DNA from: Halomontanus rarus
Lineage (GTDB): Archaea > Halobacteriota > Halobacteria > Halobacteriales > Natrialbaceae
Direction of reading: 5' to 3'
Assembly (NCBI RefSeq): GCF_017357405.1
Contig: NZ_CP071597.1
Coordinates: forward strand, 1,302,001-1,366,000
Length of the DNA: 64,000 bases
The notes beneath the pieces were generated by a model that had not been told where the DNA came from, made no database searches, and worked only from the letters and a program-made list of their open reading frames with translations. The first letter of the stretch is position 1. Every line of letters begins with the position of its first letter. Made by a program: the position numbers and the translations under genes. Positions 54,134 to 62,530 of this stretch are shown piece by piece.

Positions 54134-54493
54134 ATGAGTTCCGACGGCGTACACTGGCACCAGCGACTCCACCCGCACCTGCTCGGCGCCGACGCCGGTG
54201 ACCTCGAGCGCGCCCTCTGGGTCGTGGTCGCGCTCTCGCTCGTCGGGGACGTGGCGACGACCTTCGCCGGCCTCCACCTCGGCCTCGCCGAGTCCAACCC
54301 CGTCGCTCGAGGCGCGATCGACGGCTACGGGGTACTCGGCATGCTCGTCCTGAAGGCGCTCGCGGTCGGTGTCGGACTCGCGTGTCGATTGCTTCTGGAT
54401 CGCCCGTACAGACCGATCGTTCCCGCTGCGCTCGCGGTTCCGTGGCTAGCGGCGGTGTTCATCAACCTCTACATGATCTCGCTGACGTTCTGA
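54134..54493 (+). CDS. DUF5658 family membrane protein
   Basis: A 119-residue protein with four hydrophobic helices. The first carries the family hallmark VALSLVGDVATTFAGLHLGL followed by AESNPVARGAI, a pattern seen in haloarchaeal DUF5658 proteins. The ATG at 54134 (MSSDGVHWHQRL) is preferred over an in-frame GTG at 54089. Function unknown. Confidence 0.75.
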   Translation: MSSDGVHWHQRLHPHLLGADAGDLERALWVVVALSLVGDVATTFAGLHLGLAESNPVARGAIDGYGVLGMLVLKALAVGVGLACRLLLDRPYRPIVPAALAVPWLAAVFINLYMISLTF

Positions 54494-54540
54494 GCGCCTC
54501 GAGTTCTCCGGACGGGATGTGGATCGACTTCGAGAACCGG

Positions 54541-54619
54541 ACTGGACCCGTCCCGGACCCAAACTCGAGTTCGAATCCGAATCGGTACCCGAACTCGAAT
54601 CTGGATCCGAATCGGAAGG
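54541..54619. repeat. Six-base-periodic tract
   Basis: Imperfect repeats of gaatcc/gaatcg/gaactc fill the gap between the DUF5658 gene and the end of the convergent acetyltransferase gene. Confidence 0.55.
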
Positions 54620-54625
54620 TCACAC

Positions 54626-55258
54626 TCACTCCTCGAAGGTCACCGCCACGTCCGTCGGGTTCTCGTTCCACTCCGCCTGTGAGACGCTGTAGCGGTAGCA
54701 GTCGACGGGCTCGCCGTCGTCCATATCGTCGAGGTGGTAGTTCCGAAGCAGTCCCTCGCGACCGCCGCCGTGGGCCTCGGTGTACTTCTCGATGGCTCGG
54801 TTGGACTGCTCGTTGTCCTCGAGCGCGGTTACGGCGACGAGCTCTAAGTCCAGCCGATCGAACGCCAGCGCCATGAACGCGGCGGCGCGCTCGCCGGAGT
54901 AGCCCCGTCCCCAGAAGCGTTTCCGGAGCCAGAAGCCGAGGGTCATCGTCCGCTTGTCCCAGTCGATGCCGCCGCCCGCGGTTCCCGCGATTTCACCCGC
55001 GCCGTCTTCGCCCTCTCGCGGACGAACCACGTACGAGACGCCCTCGTGGTCCTCACGTTTCTCCTCGGCGTGCTCGACGAACTCGAGGGTCTCCTTCGGC
55101 GTCTCGTGTGGAGACCAAGTGACGTACTCGGTGACGTCCTCGATGCCCGGGTCGGACGAACAGATGTCGTAGAGTTCGAAGACGTCGACGTCGTCCGGTC
55201 CGAGCGACTCGAGGCGCAGTCGGTCGGTCGCGATCGTTTCGGGGAAGAGTTCCGCCAT
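54626..55258 (-). CDS. GNAT family N-acetyltransferase, RimJ/RimL type
   Basis: A 210-residue acetyltransferase. The RimJ/L-type signature is LGFWLRKRFWGRGYSGERAAAFMALAFD (near residue 105; the R/Q-x-x-G-x-G/A CoA motif is GRGYSG), preceded by AGEIAGTAGGGIDWDKRTM and followed by VTALEDNEQSNRAIEKY. It acetylates a small molecule or an N-terminal residue with acetyl-CoA. The start at 55258 (MAELFPETIATDRL) is typical. Downstream of it lies the six-base repeat tract. Confidence 0.88.
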   Translation of the reverse strand: MAELFPETIATDRLRLESLGPDDVDVFELYDICSSDPGIEDVTEYVTWSPHETPKETLEFVEHAEEKREDHEGVSYVVRPREGEDGAGEIAGTAGGGIDWDKRTMTLGFWLRKRFWGRGYSGERAAAFMALAFDRLDLELVAVTALEDNEQSNRAIEKYTEAHGGGREGLLRNYHLDDMDDGEPVDCYRYSVSQAEWNENPTDVAVTFEE

Positions 55259-55345
55259 ACGAGCGACGACGAACGGCCGTACAAAAGCGTTGTCGCGGGT
55301 GTGGTACTATGCCACAGGACGACGTCGGTCCCGCTTTCGAGCGAG

Positions 55346-55792
55346 TCAGTCTCCTTTCTCGGCGAGGACCGTCCGATCGAACGAACAGACGAGGTCGTCG
55401 TCCTGATTGAAGACCTCGAGATGCATGGTGACGACGCCGCGGTCGCCGTCGCTGGTCTCCCGTTTGTCGGTGACGGTCGACCGGACGTGGATCGTGTCGC
55501 CGTGATAGACCGGATGGGGGTGTTCGACGTCGTCGTAGGAGAGGTTCGCGACGATCGTCCCGTCGGTGGTCTCGGAGATGGAGATGCCGACCGCCAGCGA
55601 CATCGTGTAGAGTCCGTTGACGAGTCGCTCGCCGAACTGGGTGTCGGCGGCGAACTCCCGATCTAAGTGCAACGGCTGCTGGTTCATCGTCAGATCGCAA
55701 AAGCGCTGGTTGTCGCTCTCCGAGATCGTCCGCCGACGCTCGTGCTCGATCGTCTCGCCGACCGTGAACTCCTCGTAGTACAGCCCGACCAT
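55346..55792 (-). CDS. MaoC family hot-dog dehydratase
   Basis: A 148-residue single hot-dog domain. The hydratase motif region is ISESDNQRFCDLTMNQQPLHLD (residues ~24-45), with the Asp and His expected for hydratase-2/MaoC enzymes. The N-terminus is MVGLYYEEFTVGE. It is divergent from the CitE-like gene, with 151 bases between. The neighbourhood suggests an acyl-CoA hydratase, perhaps acting on mesaconyl- or enoyl-CoA, but two-domain mesaconyl-CoA hydratases are about twice this length. Confidence 0.85.
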   Translation of the reverse strand: MVGLYYEEFTVGETIEHERRRTISESDNQRFCDLTMNQQPLHLDREFAADTQFGERLVNGLYTMSLAVGISISETTDGTIVANLSYDDVEHPHPVYHGDTIHVRSTVTDKRETSDGDRGVVTMHLEVFNQDDDLVCSFDRTVLAEKGD

Positions 55793-55943
55793 GCTCGACG
55801 CGTCACCGACCAGTGAGAAAAGCGGAGGGGGTCGACTCGATCGGTTCGAGGTTCGCACGCCGACTCGAGAGTCACGTCGCACGCCGACTCGAGGCACGCG
55901 CTGGCCCCGTAGTTTGAAACCCGCGGTCGACGACCACCTCACC

Positions 55944-56795
55944 ATGAGCCGCAGAAGCGTCCTGTTCACGCCCGGCGACAGCCCGGACATGCTCCGCAAG
56001 GCCCCGCGATCGGGCGCGGACGTCGTCGTCTTCGATCTCGAGGACGCCGTCTCCCCCGACCGCAAGGAAGACGCGCGAGCGACGGTTCGTGAGGTGCTCG
56101 AAGATCCCGCCTTCGACCCCGACTGCGAGGTCTGCGTTCGGGTCGATTCCGGCGAACGGGCGGTCGACGATCTCGAGGCGCTGCTCGAGGCGTCGTCGCT
56201 CCGTCTCGACGGTGTCGTTCTTCCGAAGGTCGCCGCCGGTGGCGACGTCGAACGGGTCTCGAAGTTCCTGACCGACCGCGACAGAACGGTGCCGATCTTC
56301 GCGTTGATCGAGACCGCTCGCGGCGTCCTCGCGGCGGCCGAGATCGCGGCCGTCCCGGCGACGGACGCGCTCGTCTTCGGCGCGGAGGACCTCGCCGCCG
56401 ACATCGGCGCTACGCGAACCGTCGAGGGGGCGGAGGTCCTCTACGCGCGCCAGCGCGTGGTGATCGCCGCGGCGGCACACGATTGCACGGCCATCGACAC
56501 CCTCCACACCGACTTCGAGGACGAAGCGGGTCTCCGCGAGGACGCTGCCGTCGCCCGCCGGTTGGGCTACGACGGCAAACTGGCCATCCACCCCGGCCAG
56601 GTCGATCCGATCCACGAGGCGTTCGCGCCGGACGAGGCGGAGGTAGCGTGGGCCGAACGCGTTCTCGAGGCGAGTGAGGCGGCCGACGCGGACGGACGCG
56701 GCGTCTTCGAGGTCGACGGGGAGATGATCGACCGGCCGCTGATCGAGCGGGCCGAACGGATCCTCGAGTTGGACGGGGAGACTGACCTCGAGTAA
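55944..56795 (+). CDS. HpcH/HpaI aldolase/citrate lyase beta (CitE) family protein
   Basis: A 283-residue CitE-like enzyme. Seen are RRSVLFTPGDSPDMLRKA at the start, VVFDLEDAVSPDRKEDAR (near 28), VLPKVAAGGDVERV (95), ALIETARGVLAAAEI (120), LVFGAEDLAADIGATRT (142) and GYDGKLAIHPGQVDPIHEAF (208). The Glu and Asp metal ligands and the Arg of SRR/VR type are present. Haloarchaeal homologues act as malyl- or beta-methylmalyl-CoA lyases and malyl-CoA thioesterase. The MaoC-family neighbour fits that chemistry. Confidence 0.9.
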   Translation: MSRRSVLFTPGDSPDMLRKAPRSGADVVVFDLEDAVSPDRKEDARATVREVLEDPAFDPDCEVCVRVDSGERAVDDLEALLEASSLRLDGVVLPKVAAGGDVERVSKFLTDRDRTVPIFALIETARGVLAAAEIAAVPATDALVFGAEDLAADIGATRTVEGAEVLYARQRVVIAAAAHDCTAIDTLHTDFEDEAGLREDAAVARRLGYDGKLAIHPGQVDPIHEAFAPDEAEVAWAERVLEASEAADADGRGVFEVDGEMIDRPLIERAERILELDGETDLE

Positions 56796-56884
56796 CATCG
56801 CGTACCGACTGTCCGTTTAGAATAATAGGGTGTATTAACTCCTAGGATGCATTGTTCGATCATCATGCGTCCATATTCGCCACA

Positions 56885-56893
56885 CTTATTTTA
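56885..56893 (+). promoter_or_regulatory. TATA-like box of the glutamate dehydrogenase gene
   Basis: CTTATTTTA lies about 25-30 bases before the ATG at 56918, so transcription would begin within a few bases of the start codon. Confidence 0.55.
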
Positions 56894-56917
56894 CGAACGG
56901 GACGATTGTTTCGTACG

Positions 56918-58174
56918 ATGGGCACGGACACGAATCCGTTCAACAGTCTTCAGGAACAGATCGACGAGGCCGCTGTGTACCTCGACGTCGGTGACGACGT
57001 CATCGAGCGGCTGAAACACCCGGAACGCGTCCTCGAGACGAACCTGACGATCGAGCGCGACGACGGAGAACTCGAGCGGTTCAAGGCGTTTCGTTCGCAG
57101 TTCAACGGTGACCGCGGCCCCTACAAAGGCGGCATTCGTTACCACCCGGGCGTCACCCGCGACGAAGTGAAGGCGCTGTCGGGTTGGATGGTCTACAAGT
57201 GTGCGACCGTCGGCATCCCCTACGGCGGCGGCAAAGGCGGCATCGTCATCGATCCCGACGAGTACAGCGAAACCGAACTCGAGCGGCTCACCCGCGCGTT
57301 CGCGACCGAACTCCGACCGCTCATCGGAGAGGATCGAGACATCCCCGCGCCGGACGTCAACACCGGCCAGCGGGAGATGAACTGGATCAAAGACACCTAC
57401 GAGACCCTCGAGAACACGACCGCACCCGGAGTCATCACCGGGAAAGCGATCGACAGCGGCGGCAGCGAGGGGCGCGTCGAAGCGACGGGCCGGTCGACCG
57501 TCATCGCCGCCCGCGAGGCGTTCGACTACCTCGGAGAGGACGTTTCGGACGCCACAGTTGCAGTTCAGGGCTACGGAAACGCCGGTTGGATCGCGGCGAA
57601 ACTCGTCGCGGAGATGGGCGCGACGGTCGTCGCCGCCTCCGACTCGAGCGGCGGCGTTTACGCCGAAGACGGACTCGACCCCGTCGCCGTCAAAGGCCAC
57701 AAACGCGAAACCGGCAGCGTCGTCGGCTTCGAGGGTGCCAACGAGGAGATCACGAACGAAGACGTCCTCACGCTCGACGTCGACTTACTGATCCCGGCCG
57801 CACTCGAGAACGCCATCGACGAAGAGCTCGCTCACGACGTGAAGGCGGACGTCATCTCCGAGGCCGCCAACGGACCGATCACGCCCGACGGGGACGCCGT
57901 GCTCGCGGAGAAGGACGTTTACGTCGTTCCGGACATCCTCGCCAACGCCGGCGGCGTCACCGTCTCCTACTTCGAGTGGGTCCAGAACCGCCAGCGCTTC
58001 CACTGGTCCGAAGAACGCGTCAACGACGAACTCGAGACGATCATCGTCGACGCCTTCGACGCGTTGACCGACACCTACGAGGAGAACGATCTCGCCTCGT
58101 TCCGGACGGCCGCGTACGTCGTCGCGATCCAGCGCGTCGCCGACGCCTACGAGCAGGCCGGGTCGTTCCCCTGA
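56918..58174 (+). CDS. Glutamate dehydrogenase (Glu/Leu/Phe/Val family)
   Basis: A 418-residue dehydrogenase interconverting glutamate and 2-oxoglutarate with NAD(P). The catalytic lysine region is [20 protein letters not shown] (near 65-84) and [14 protein letters not shown] (near 102). The Rossmann motif is [20 protein letters not shown] (near 212-231). [11 protein letters not shown] and [16 protein letters not shown] are typical. The ATG at 56918 is preferred over an upstream frame. It shares the neighbourhood with CitE and MaoC genes but has its own promoter. Confidence 0.93.
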   Translation: MGTDTNPFNSLQEQIDEAAVYLDVGDDVIERLKHPERVLETNLTIERDDGELERFKAFRSQFNGDRGPYKGGIRYHPGVTRDEVKALSGWMVYKCATVGIPYGGGKGGIVIDPDEYSETELERLTRAFATELRPLIGEDRDIPAPDVNTGQREMNWIKDTYETLENTTAPGVITGKAIDSGGSEGRVEATGRSTVIAAREAFDYLGEDVSDATVAVQGYGNAGWIAAKLVAEMGATVVAASDSSGGVYAEDGLDPVAVKGHKRETGSVVGFEGANEEITNEDVLTLDVDLLIPAALENAIDEELAHDVKADVISEAANGPITPDGDAVLAEKDVYVVPDILANAGGVTVSYFEWVQNRQRFHWSEERVNDELETIIVDAFDALTDTYEENDLASFRTAAYVVAIQRVADAYEQAGSFP

Positions 58175-58284
58175 GTCGAATCTGAACGACATCGTTCAGA
58201 TGGCGACACGGTGATGACAGTTGACACCGTGAGTCTCCAGTCGACATCTTTTTCTCGTCGGCGACGTATGCCGAACCAGCCCGA

Positions 58285-58794
58285 ATGCTCCGCGAGCGAC
58301 TGTCGATCTATCGAGCGCGCGTCCGCCGCGAACTGACCGACGCGTTCGAAGAGGAGTGTTCGCCTCGAGCGGTCGCGGCGAGTTTCGCGATCGGTATTTT
58401 CGTTACGGCGATGCCGACGGGCGGACTCGGAATCAGCCTCTTTTTCGTTTTCGTCTACTACTGGGACTGGGTCAGCAAAACGGCGATCTTCGCGTCGGTC
58501 GCCGTCCTCAACCCGCTCGTAAAACCGTTGGTCTACGTCGCGAGCTATCGTCTGGGCGTCCTGTTGCTCGGAACCGAGCCGGTCGTCACGTTCGATATCA
58601 CCGTCCTGAACTGGCTTGTCGGCGCGAGTCAGGTTCTCCTGATCGGAAACGTCTTGATCGCACTCGCACTGGCCGGTCTCAGCTACGCCGTCGTATTTCG
58701 ATTGACGCGAGCACATCGCGACCGCCACCACCGGTCCGACAAAATCTCGCCACCCGCCGCTCTCGCGTCGGTGATACAGCAGTGGCGAAAGTGA
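58285..58794 (+). CDS. DUF2062 family membrane protein
   Basis: A 169-residue protein with three or four hydrophobic helices. The family segment is SPRAVAASFAIGIFVTAMPTGGLG (near residue 28), with FASVAVLNPLVKPLVYVASY following and a C-terminal pair of helices. DUF2062 proteins are small membrane proteins of unknown role, sometimes fused to glycosyltransferases. It ends 40 bases before the convergent histidine kinase gene. Confidence 0.8.
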   Translation: MLRERLSIYRARVRRELTDAFEEECSPRAVAASFAIGIFVTAMPTGGLGISLFFVFVYYWDWVSKTAIFASVAVLNPLVKPLVYVASYRLGVLLLGTEPVVTFDITVLNWLVGASQVLLIGNVLIALALAGLSYAVVFRLTRAHRDRHHRSDKISPPAALASVIQQWRK

Positions 58795-58834
58795 CGCGAC
58801 AGCGAGCGACGCGCCTCGAGACGAGGTCTCGAAC

Positions 58835-60904
58835 CTATTCGGAGAGCTCCACGACGGAGACGTCCTCGAACCGTGTTTCGATCGACTCACCGCTGGCGAC
58901 GCTGCAGACCGCAATGCCGACCGCGACCCGTTCGTCGAGGGCGACCGTCCGTCGATCGACGAACTGCCAGTGCTCGCCGTCGACGGAGATCGAACAACTC
59001 ACCTGATCGCCCAGTCGATCGATCCGGAACCACTCGTATCGGTCCCTGAGACCCTCGATCTGATGGTTGTGTCCCGGTTCCGCCGGTTCACATCGCCAGT
59101 TCACGTCGGGATCTCCCTTGACGTTTCTCCCGACGAAACCGTAGGCCGCATCCTCCTCGAGTCCCGACCGGATCATGAATCCGGCTTTGCTCCACTCGCT
59201 GGCCCGCTCGAGGTCGACGAGTCGGCCCTGAATCCGCACACCGTCTTCGACGACCGTGTGGAAGAAGTGAAACTCGTTGACCAGCCCCCAGATGTTGTCG
59301 CCGGCACCCGTAACGCGATACGTTCCATCGCGACCGCTGGCCGTACCGGGAACCACCACGTCGCCGACGTCGACGCTCTCGGTCAGTTCGAAGGTTCGTC
59401 CCGTGGGTGTCGAATTCAGCGGTGTACCGACCATACAGTTGCTCACCTCGAAGCGAGCGCCGCCGAGTTCGCCGGCGGCGGCCGAGACGTCCCAATCGTG
59501 AAGTCGCGCCGACTCCTGGACGATCGCCAGCCCCAATCCGGTGCCGTCGGCCGACGTCGTGTACCCCTGTTCGAAGATATCCTTGCGCTCCGCCTCCGGG
59601 ATTCCGGGACCGTCGTCTTCGACGTAGAACCCGCCCTCGGTATGGCCCACGCTGACGGTCACCGTCGAGGTCGATCGTCCGTCAGCCACGGAACCGGGCG
59701 ACCGGGACCGGGATCGAGACGTCGCCGAACCGTGCTCGACGGCGTTTCCCATGAGGTTCTTGAGCAACGGCCGAAACTGGGACTCGTCTGCGACTACCAT
59801 CGTTTCCGGCGGGACGTCGAGTTCGAGCGTCGCGCCCTCGGTGGCGACATATTCCCAGACCTCCTCGACGAGAGGTATAAACCGGAGCGGACGCCGCGTG
59901 CTCGCCGAATCGAGTTCCTGCGTTGCAAGGGAATGAAAGTCGTCGAGCAGGACCGCCATCCGGTCGAGGGATTCTTCGACGGCGTCGAGCGCGTCCTCGT
60001 CACCTGCTCTGGCCATCTCGAAGTAGCCCTGAGCGATGCTCAGCGGATTCGTGAGATCGTGCTCGACGTAGTCGGGTATCTGCTGGAGACGGGCGATCTG
60101 TCGGATGAGTTCGTTCTCGCGGCGCTTGAACTCGGAGACCTCGAACGTAATCCCGACGAGCCCGCGAGTCGTTCCGTCCTCGATCCAGGGGACTTTCGTG
60201 GTTTGCATCCACTGATCGGTGTCGGCGGACGGTTCGAGGCGTTTCTCGATTCGCGTTCCCTCCTCGATGATCTCCAGGTCTTCCTCGTAGATCGCTTCGT
60301 GATCGCTGTGGTATCCGTGATAGGCCTCGGGATCGGTCTTCCCGAACACTTTCTCGGGGTCGAGGCCGTCCTCGATCTCCGCGAACAGGACGTGTCGCGC
60401 CTGCTCATCTTTGGCGTACATCGAGACCTCGAGTCCCGATAACATGGCGTCGAGGACGCTCCGTTTCTCCGCGTCGTGACGTCGGTCGATGGCGCGGTCG
60501 ACTGCGACATCGAGACGTTCGACCCGCTCTTCGGTCGAGGCGGCGGCCGGGACGTAGTCGGTCGCTCCCGCAGCCGTCGCTTTCCCGGCGATCCATTCGT
60601 TCCCGTCCCCATCGGTCGGCGCGAACACGATGCTCAACGCAGAATCCCGGTCCGCCGCCGCGTCGACGAGTTCCAGCCGAGTCGAGTCCGACGGTGTGGC
60701 CGAGATCCACAGACACTCGACGGCGGGCCGCCGATCGAGACGATCCAGTGCGGCGGTTGCGTCCCCGGCGGTCTCCACGCAGTAGTCCGTCTCCGATCGG
60801 AGCGTTAGTTCGAGGGAGTCACACGGATCGTCGTCGCCGCCGTCCCCGTCGACGAGAAGAACGACCGGTGACCGGTCGATATCCCAGAACTTCCGTACTG
60901 ACAC
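58835..60904 (-). CDS. Soluble PAS-histidine kinase with a C-terminal DUF1349-like beta-sandwich
   Basis: A 689-residue protein. Residues 1-130 resemble a receiver-like domain without a clear phospho-Asp site (PVVLLVDGDGGDDDPCDSLE). Residues ~155-270 are a PAS-like domain, and the phospho-acceptor His is at about 282 (YVEHDLTNPLSIAQGYFEMA). The ATPase motifs are NLMGNAVEHGSA, DDGPGIPEAERKDIFEQGYT and GTGLGLAIVQE, up to about 470. Residues ~485-689 form a separate beta-rich domain (DGTYRVTGAGDNIWG, EFHFFHTVVEDGVRIQG, WSKAGFMIRSGLEEDAAY, ISVDGEHWQFVDRRTV), like the DUF1349/concanavalin-type module of secreted carbohydrate-related proteins. No membrane helix is seen. The GTG at 60904 is supported by a TATA-like box. 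Confidence 0.8.
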   Translation of the reverse strand: MSVRKFWDIDRSPVVLLVDGDGGDDDPCDSLELTLRSETDYCVETAGDATAALDRLDRRPAVECLWISATPSDSTRLELVDAAADRDSALSIVFAPTDGDGNEWIAGKATAAGATDYVPAAASTEERVERLDVAVDRAIDRRHDAEKRSVLDAMLSGLEVSMYAKDEQARHVLFAEIEDGLDPEKVFGKTDPEAYHGYHSDHEAIYEEDLEIIEEGTRIEKRLEPSADTDQWMQTTKVPWIEDGTTRGLVGITFEVSEFKRRENELIRQIARLQQIPDYVEHDLTNPLSIAQGYFEMARAGDEDALDAVEESLDRMAVLLDDFHSLATQELDSASTRRPLRFIPLVEEVWEYVATEGATLELDVPPETMVVADESQFRPLLKNLMGNAVEHGSATSRSRSRSPGSVADGRSTSTVTVSVGHTEGGFYVEDDGPGIPEAERKDIFEQGYTTSADGTGLGLAIVQESARLHDWDVSAAAGELGGARFEVSNCMVGTPLNSTPTGRTFELTESVDVGDVVVPGTASGRDGTYRVTGAGDNIWGLVNEFHFFHTVVEDGVRIQGRLVDLERASEWSKAGFMIRSGLEEDAAYGFVGRNVKGDPDVNWRCEPAEPGHNHQIEGLRDRYEWFRIDRLGDQVSCSISVDGEHWQFVDRRTVALDERVAVGIAVCSVASGESIETRFEDVSVVELSE

Positions 60905-60925
60905 TATGTGTCGTTGGATTCGGAG

Positions 60926-60932
60926 TATATTA
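60926..60932 (-). promoter_or_regulatory. TATA-like box of the histidine kinase gene
   Basis: On the minus strand, taatata within actaatatactcc is about 25 bases before the GTG at 60904, suggesting a leaderless transcript and supporting that start. Confidence 0.5.
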
Positions 60933-61056
60933 GTTTCACTGGCTCTCGGGTCGGACAAGTTTTGGCGAAACACCTCAGACGGATTGCTGTCACTAGTTAC
61001 CGGTGTAACCCCATACTGGTCGCGATTGCGCCGGAGATGACGGACAGCAGTCCGTA

Positions 61057-61293
61057 TCAAACGAGCGTCTCACCGATCCCGTAGGCGACGAGCCCGAGCC
61101 CGACCGCGACGAAGACGACCGCCATCCCTCGAGTCGCCTGCACTCGCTTCCGGTCGTCGATCGTCCCGTCGGCGAACGTCGACAGTCCCTCCTCGCGCTG
61201 TTTCTCGACGATCGATCGAGCGGAGTAGACGCCGACGAGACCGAAGCAGGCGAGAACCGCGCCGATCACCGCGACGACGATCGAGAACACCAT
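61057..61293 (-). CDS. Small membrane protein, two helices
   Basis: A 78-residue protein with helices at residues 3-23 (VFSIVVAVIGAVLACFGLVGV) and 57-75 (MAVVFVAVGLGLVAYGIGE), linked by a charged loop (KQREEGLSTFADGTIDDRKR). It lies 13 bases after the acyl-CoA dehydrogenase gene and on the same strand. Unknown function. Confidence 0.6.
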   Translation of the reverse strand: MVFSIVVAVIGAVLACFGLVGVYSARSIVEKQREEGLSTFADGTIDDRKRVQATRGMAVVFVAVGLGLVAYGIGETLV

Positions 61294-61306
61294 GGGTCCA
61301 CTCGAT

Positions 61307-62485
61307 TCACAGCCCGATCTCCCGGCCGATGACGAGGTGCTGTATCTCGCTCGTTCCTTCGCCGATCTCCATCAGTTTGGCGTCCCGGTAGAACCGCTGG
61401 GGAGCGAAGTCGGTGGTGTAGCCGTAGCCGCCGAGGACCTGCACGGCGTCTTCGGCGACCTCGCGGGCGGCCTCGCTGGCGTCGAGTTTCGCCAGCGCCG
61501 ACGCCTCCGTCACCGGTACGCCCTCGTCGTAGCGGAAGGCGGCCTTCCGGGTCAACAGCCGCGCGCGTTCGGTCTTGCGGTGCATATCGACCAGTTTGTC
61601 CCGGATAGCGTCGAACTCCGAGATCGGCTGGCCAAACTGCTCACGCTCGGTCGCATAGCGTTTGGCGTGTTCGTAGGCCCCCTGTGCGAGGCCCGTCGAG
61701 AGCGCCGCGATGGAGATCCGGCCGCCGTCTAAGGTCTTCTTCGTCTGCTCCCACCCCTCCCCTTCCTCGCCGAGGAGTCGGTCCTCGGGGAGGCGAACCC
61801 CGTCGAAGGTGATCTCACACGTCGGCGAGGCGTTCAACCCCATCTTGTCCCACACCGTCGTCACCTCGAATCCGTCGTCCTCGTGGGGATCGACGATGAA
61901 CGTCGAGATGCCGTCGTAGCCCGCGTCGGGGTCCGTGACGGCCTTGACGAGGATCGAACCCGCTTCGGAGGCGTTGGTGATGAACTGTTTCGTTCCCTCG
62001 AGGACCCACTCGTCGCCGTCCTCGGAAGCTTCGACTTCCGAGGGATCAGCCGAGCTTCGCTCGGCGGTCGTCTGCATGCTCGAGGCGTCGGAGCCGCTGC
62101 CCGGTTCCGTCAGCGCCCAGCCGCCGACGTACTCGCCTTCCGCGAGCGGTCGGAGCCACTCCTCCTTCTGGGCGTCGGTACCGAACAGTTCGATCGGTTT
62201 CGACGCCAGCGAGACGTGGGCGGCGTAGGAGAGTCCGATCGCGCCGGAGACGCGCCCGAGTTCCTCGGTGACGAGCGCGTACATGAGCTGGTCGCCGCCG
62301 AGGCCGCCGTAGGTCTCGTCGATGGGAACGCCCATCACGTCGAGTTGGGCCAATTGATCGAAAATTTCTTCGGGGAAGCGATGATCGTCTTCGATCTCCT
62401 GAGCGACGGGCTCGATTTCCTCTTCGCAGAACTCCCGGACGGTTTCCCGGATCATCCGGTGTTCGTCGGGCAGTTCGAAGTCCAT
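61307..62485 (-). CDS. Acyl-CoA dehydrogenase
   Basis: A 392-residue FAD flavoprotein that introduces the alpha-beta double bond in acyl-CoA. Seen are MDFELPDEHRMIRETVREFC, GWALTEPGSGSDASSM (near residue 127), FITNASEAGSILVKAV (about 165), and GGYGYTTDFAPQRFYRDAKL (about 350) before the closing segment EGTSEIQHLVIGREI. FAD-binding and catalytic-Glu regions are intact. Between QTT and DEWVLEG is an extra segment of about 16 residues encoded by two inverted repeats (62023-62065). Confidence 0.93.
   Translation of the reverse strand: MDFELPDEHRMIRETVREFCEEEIEPVAQEIEDDHRFPEEIFDQLAQLDVMGVPIDETYGGLGGDQLMYALVTEELGRVSGAIGLSYAAHVSLASKPIELFGTDAQKEEWLRPLAEGEYVGGWALTEPGSGSDASSMQTTAERSSADPSEVEASEDGDEWVLEGTKQFITNASEAGSILVKAVTDPDAGYDGISTFIVDPHEDDGFEVTTVWDKMGLNASPTCEITFDGVRLPEDRLLGEEGEGWEQTKKTLDGGRISIAALSTGLAQGAYEHAKRYATEREQFGQPISEFDAIRDKLVDMHRKTERARLLTRKAAFRYDEGVPVTEASALAKLDASEAAREVAEDAVQVLGGYGYTTDFAPQRFYRDAKLMEIGEGTSEIQHLVIGREIGL
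62023..62065 (-). repeat. In-frame insertion made of inverted repeats inside the acyl-CoA dehydrogenase gene
   Basis: Arms cggaag/cttccg (62023-62028, 62035-62040) and gccgagc/gctcggc (62049-62055, 62059-62065, three-base loop) follow each other. They encode a Ser/Ala/Glu-rich segment (ERSSADPSEVEASEDG) in a surface position between conserved motifs. Confidence 0.6.
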
Positions 62486-62530
62486 ATCGGTTCTTCACCG
62501 ACCCGAGAAATAAACGCACCGGCGGTCGTG

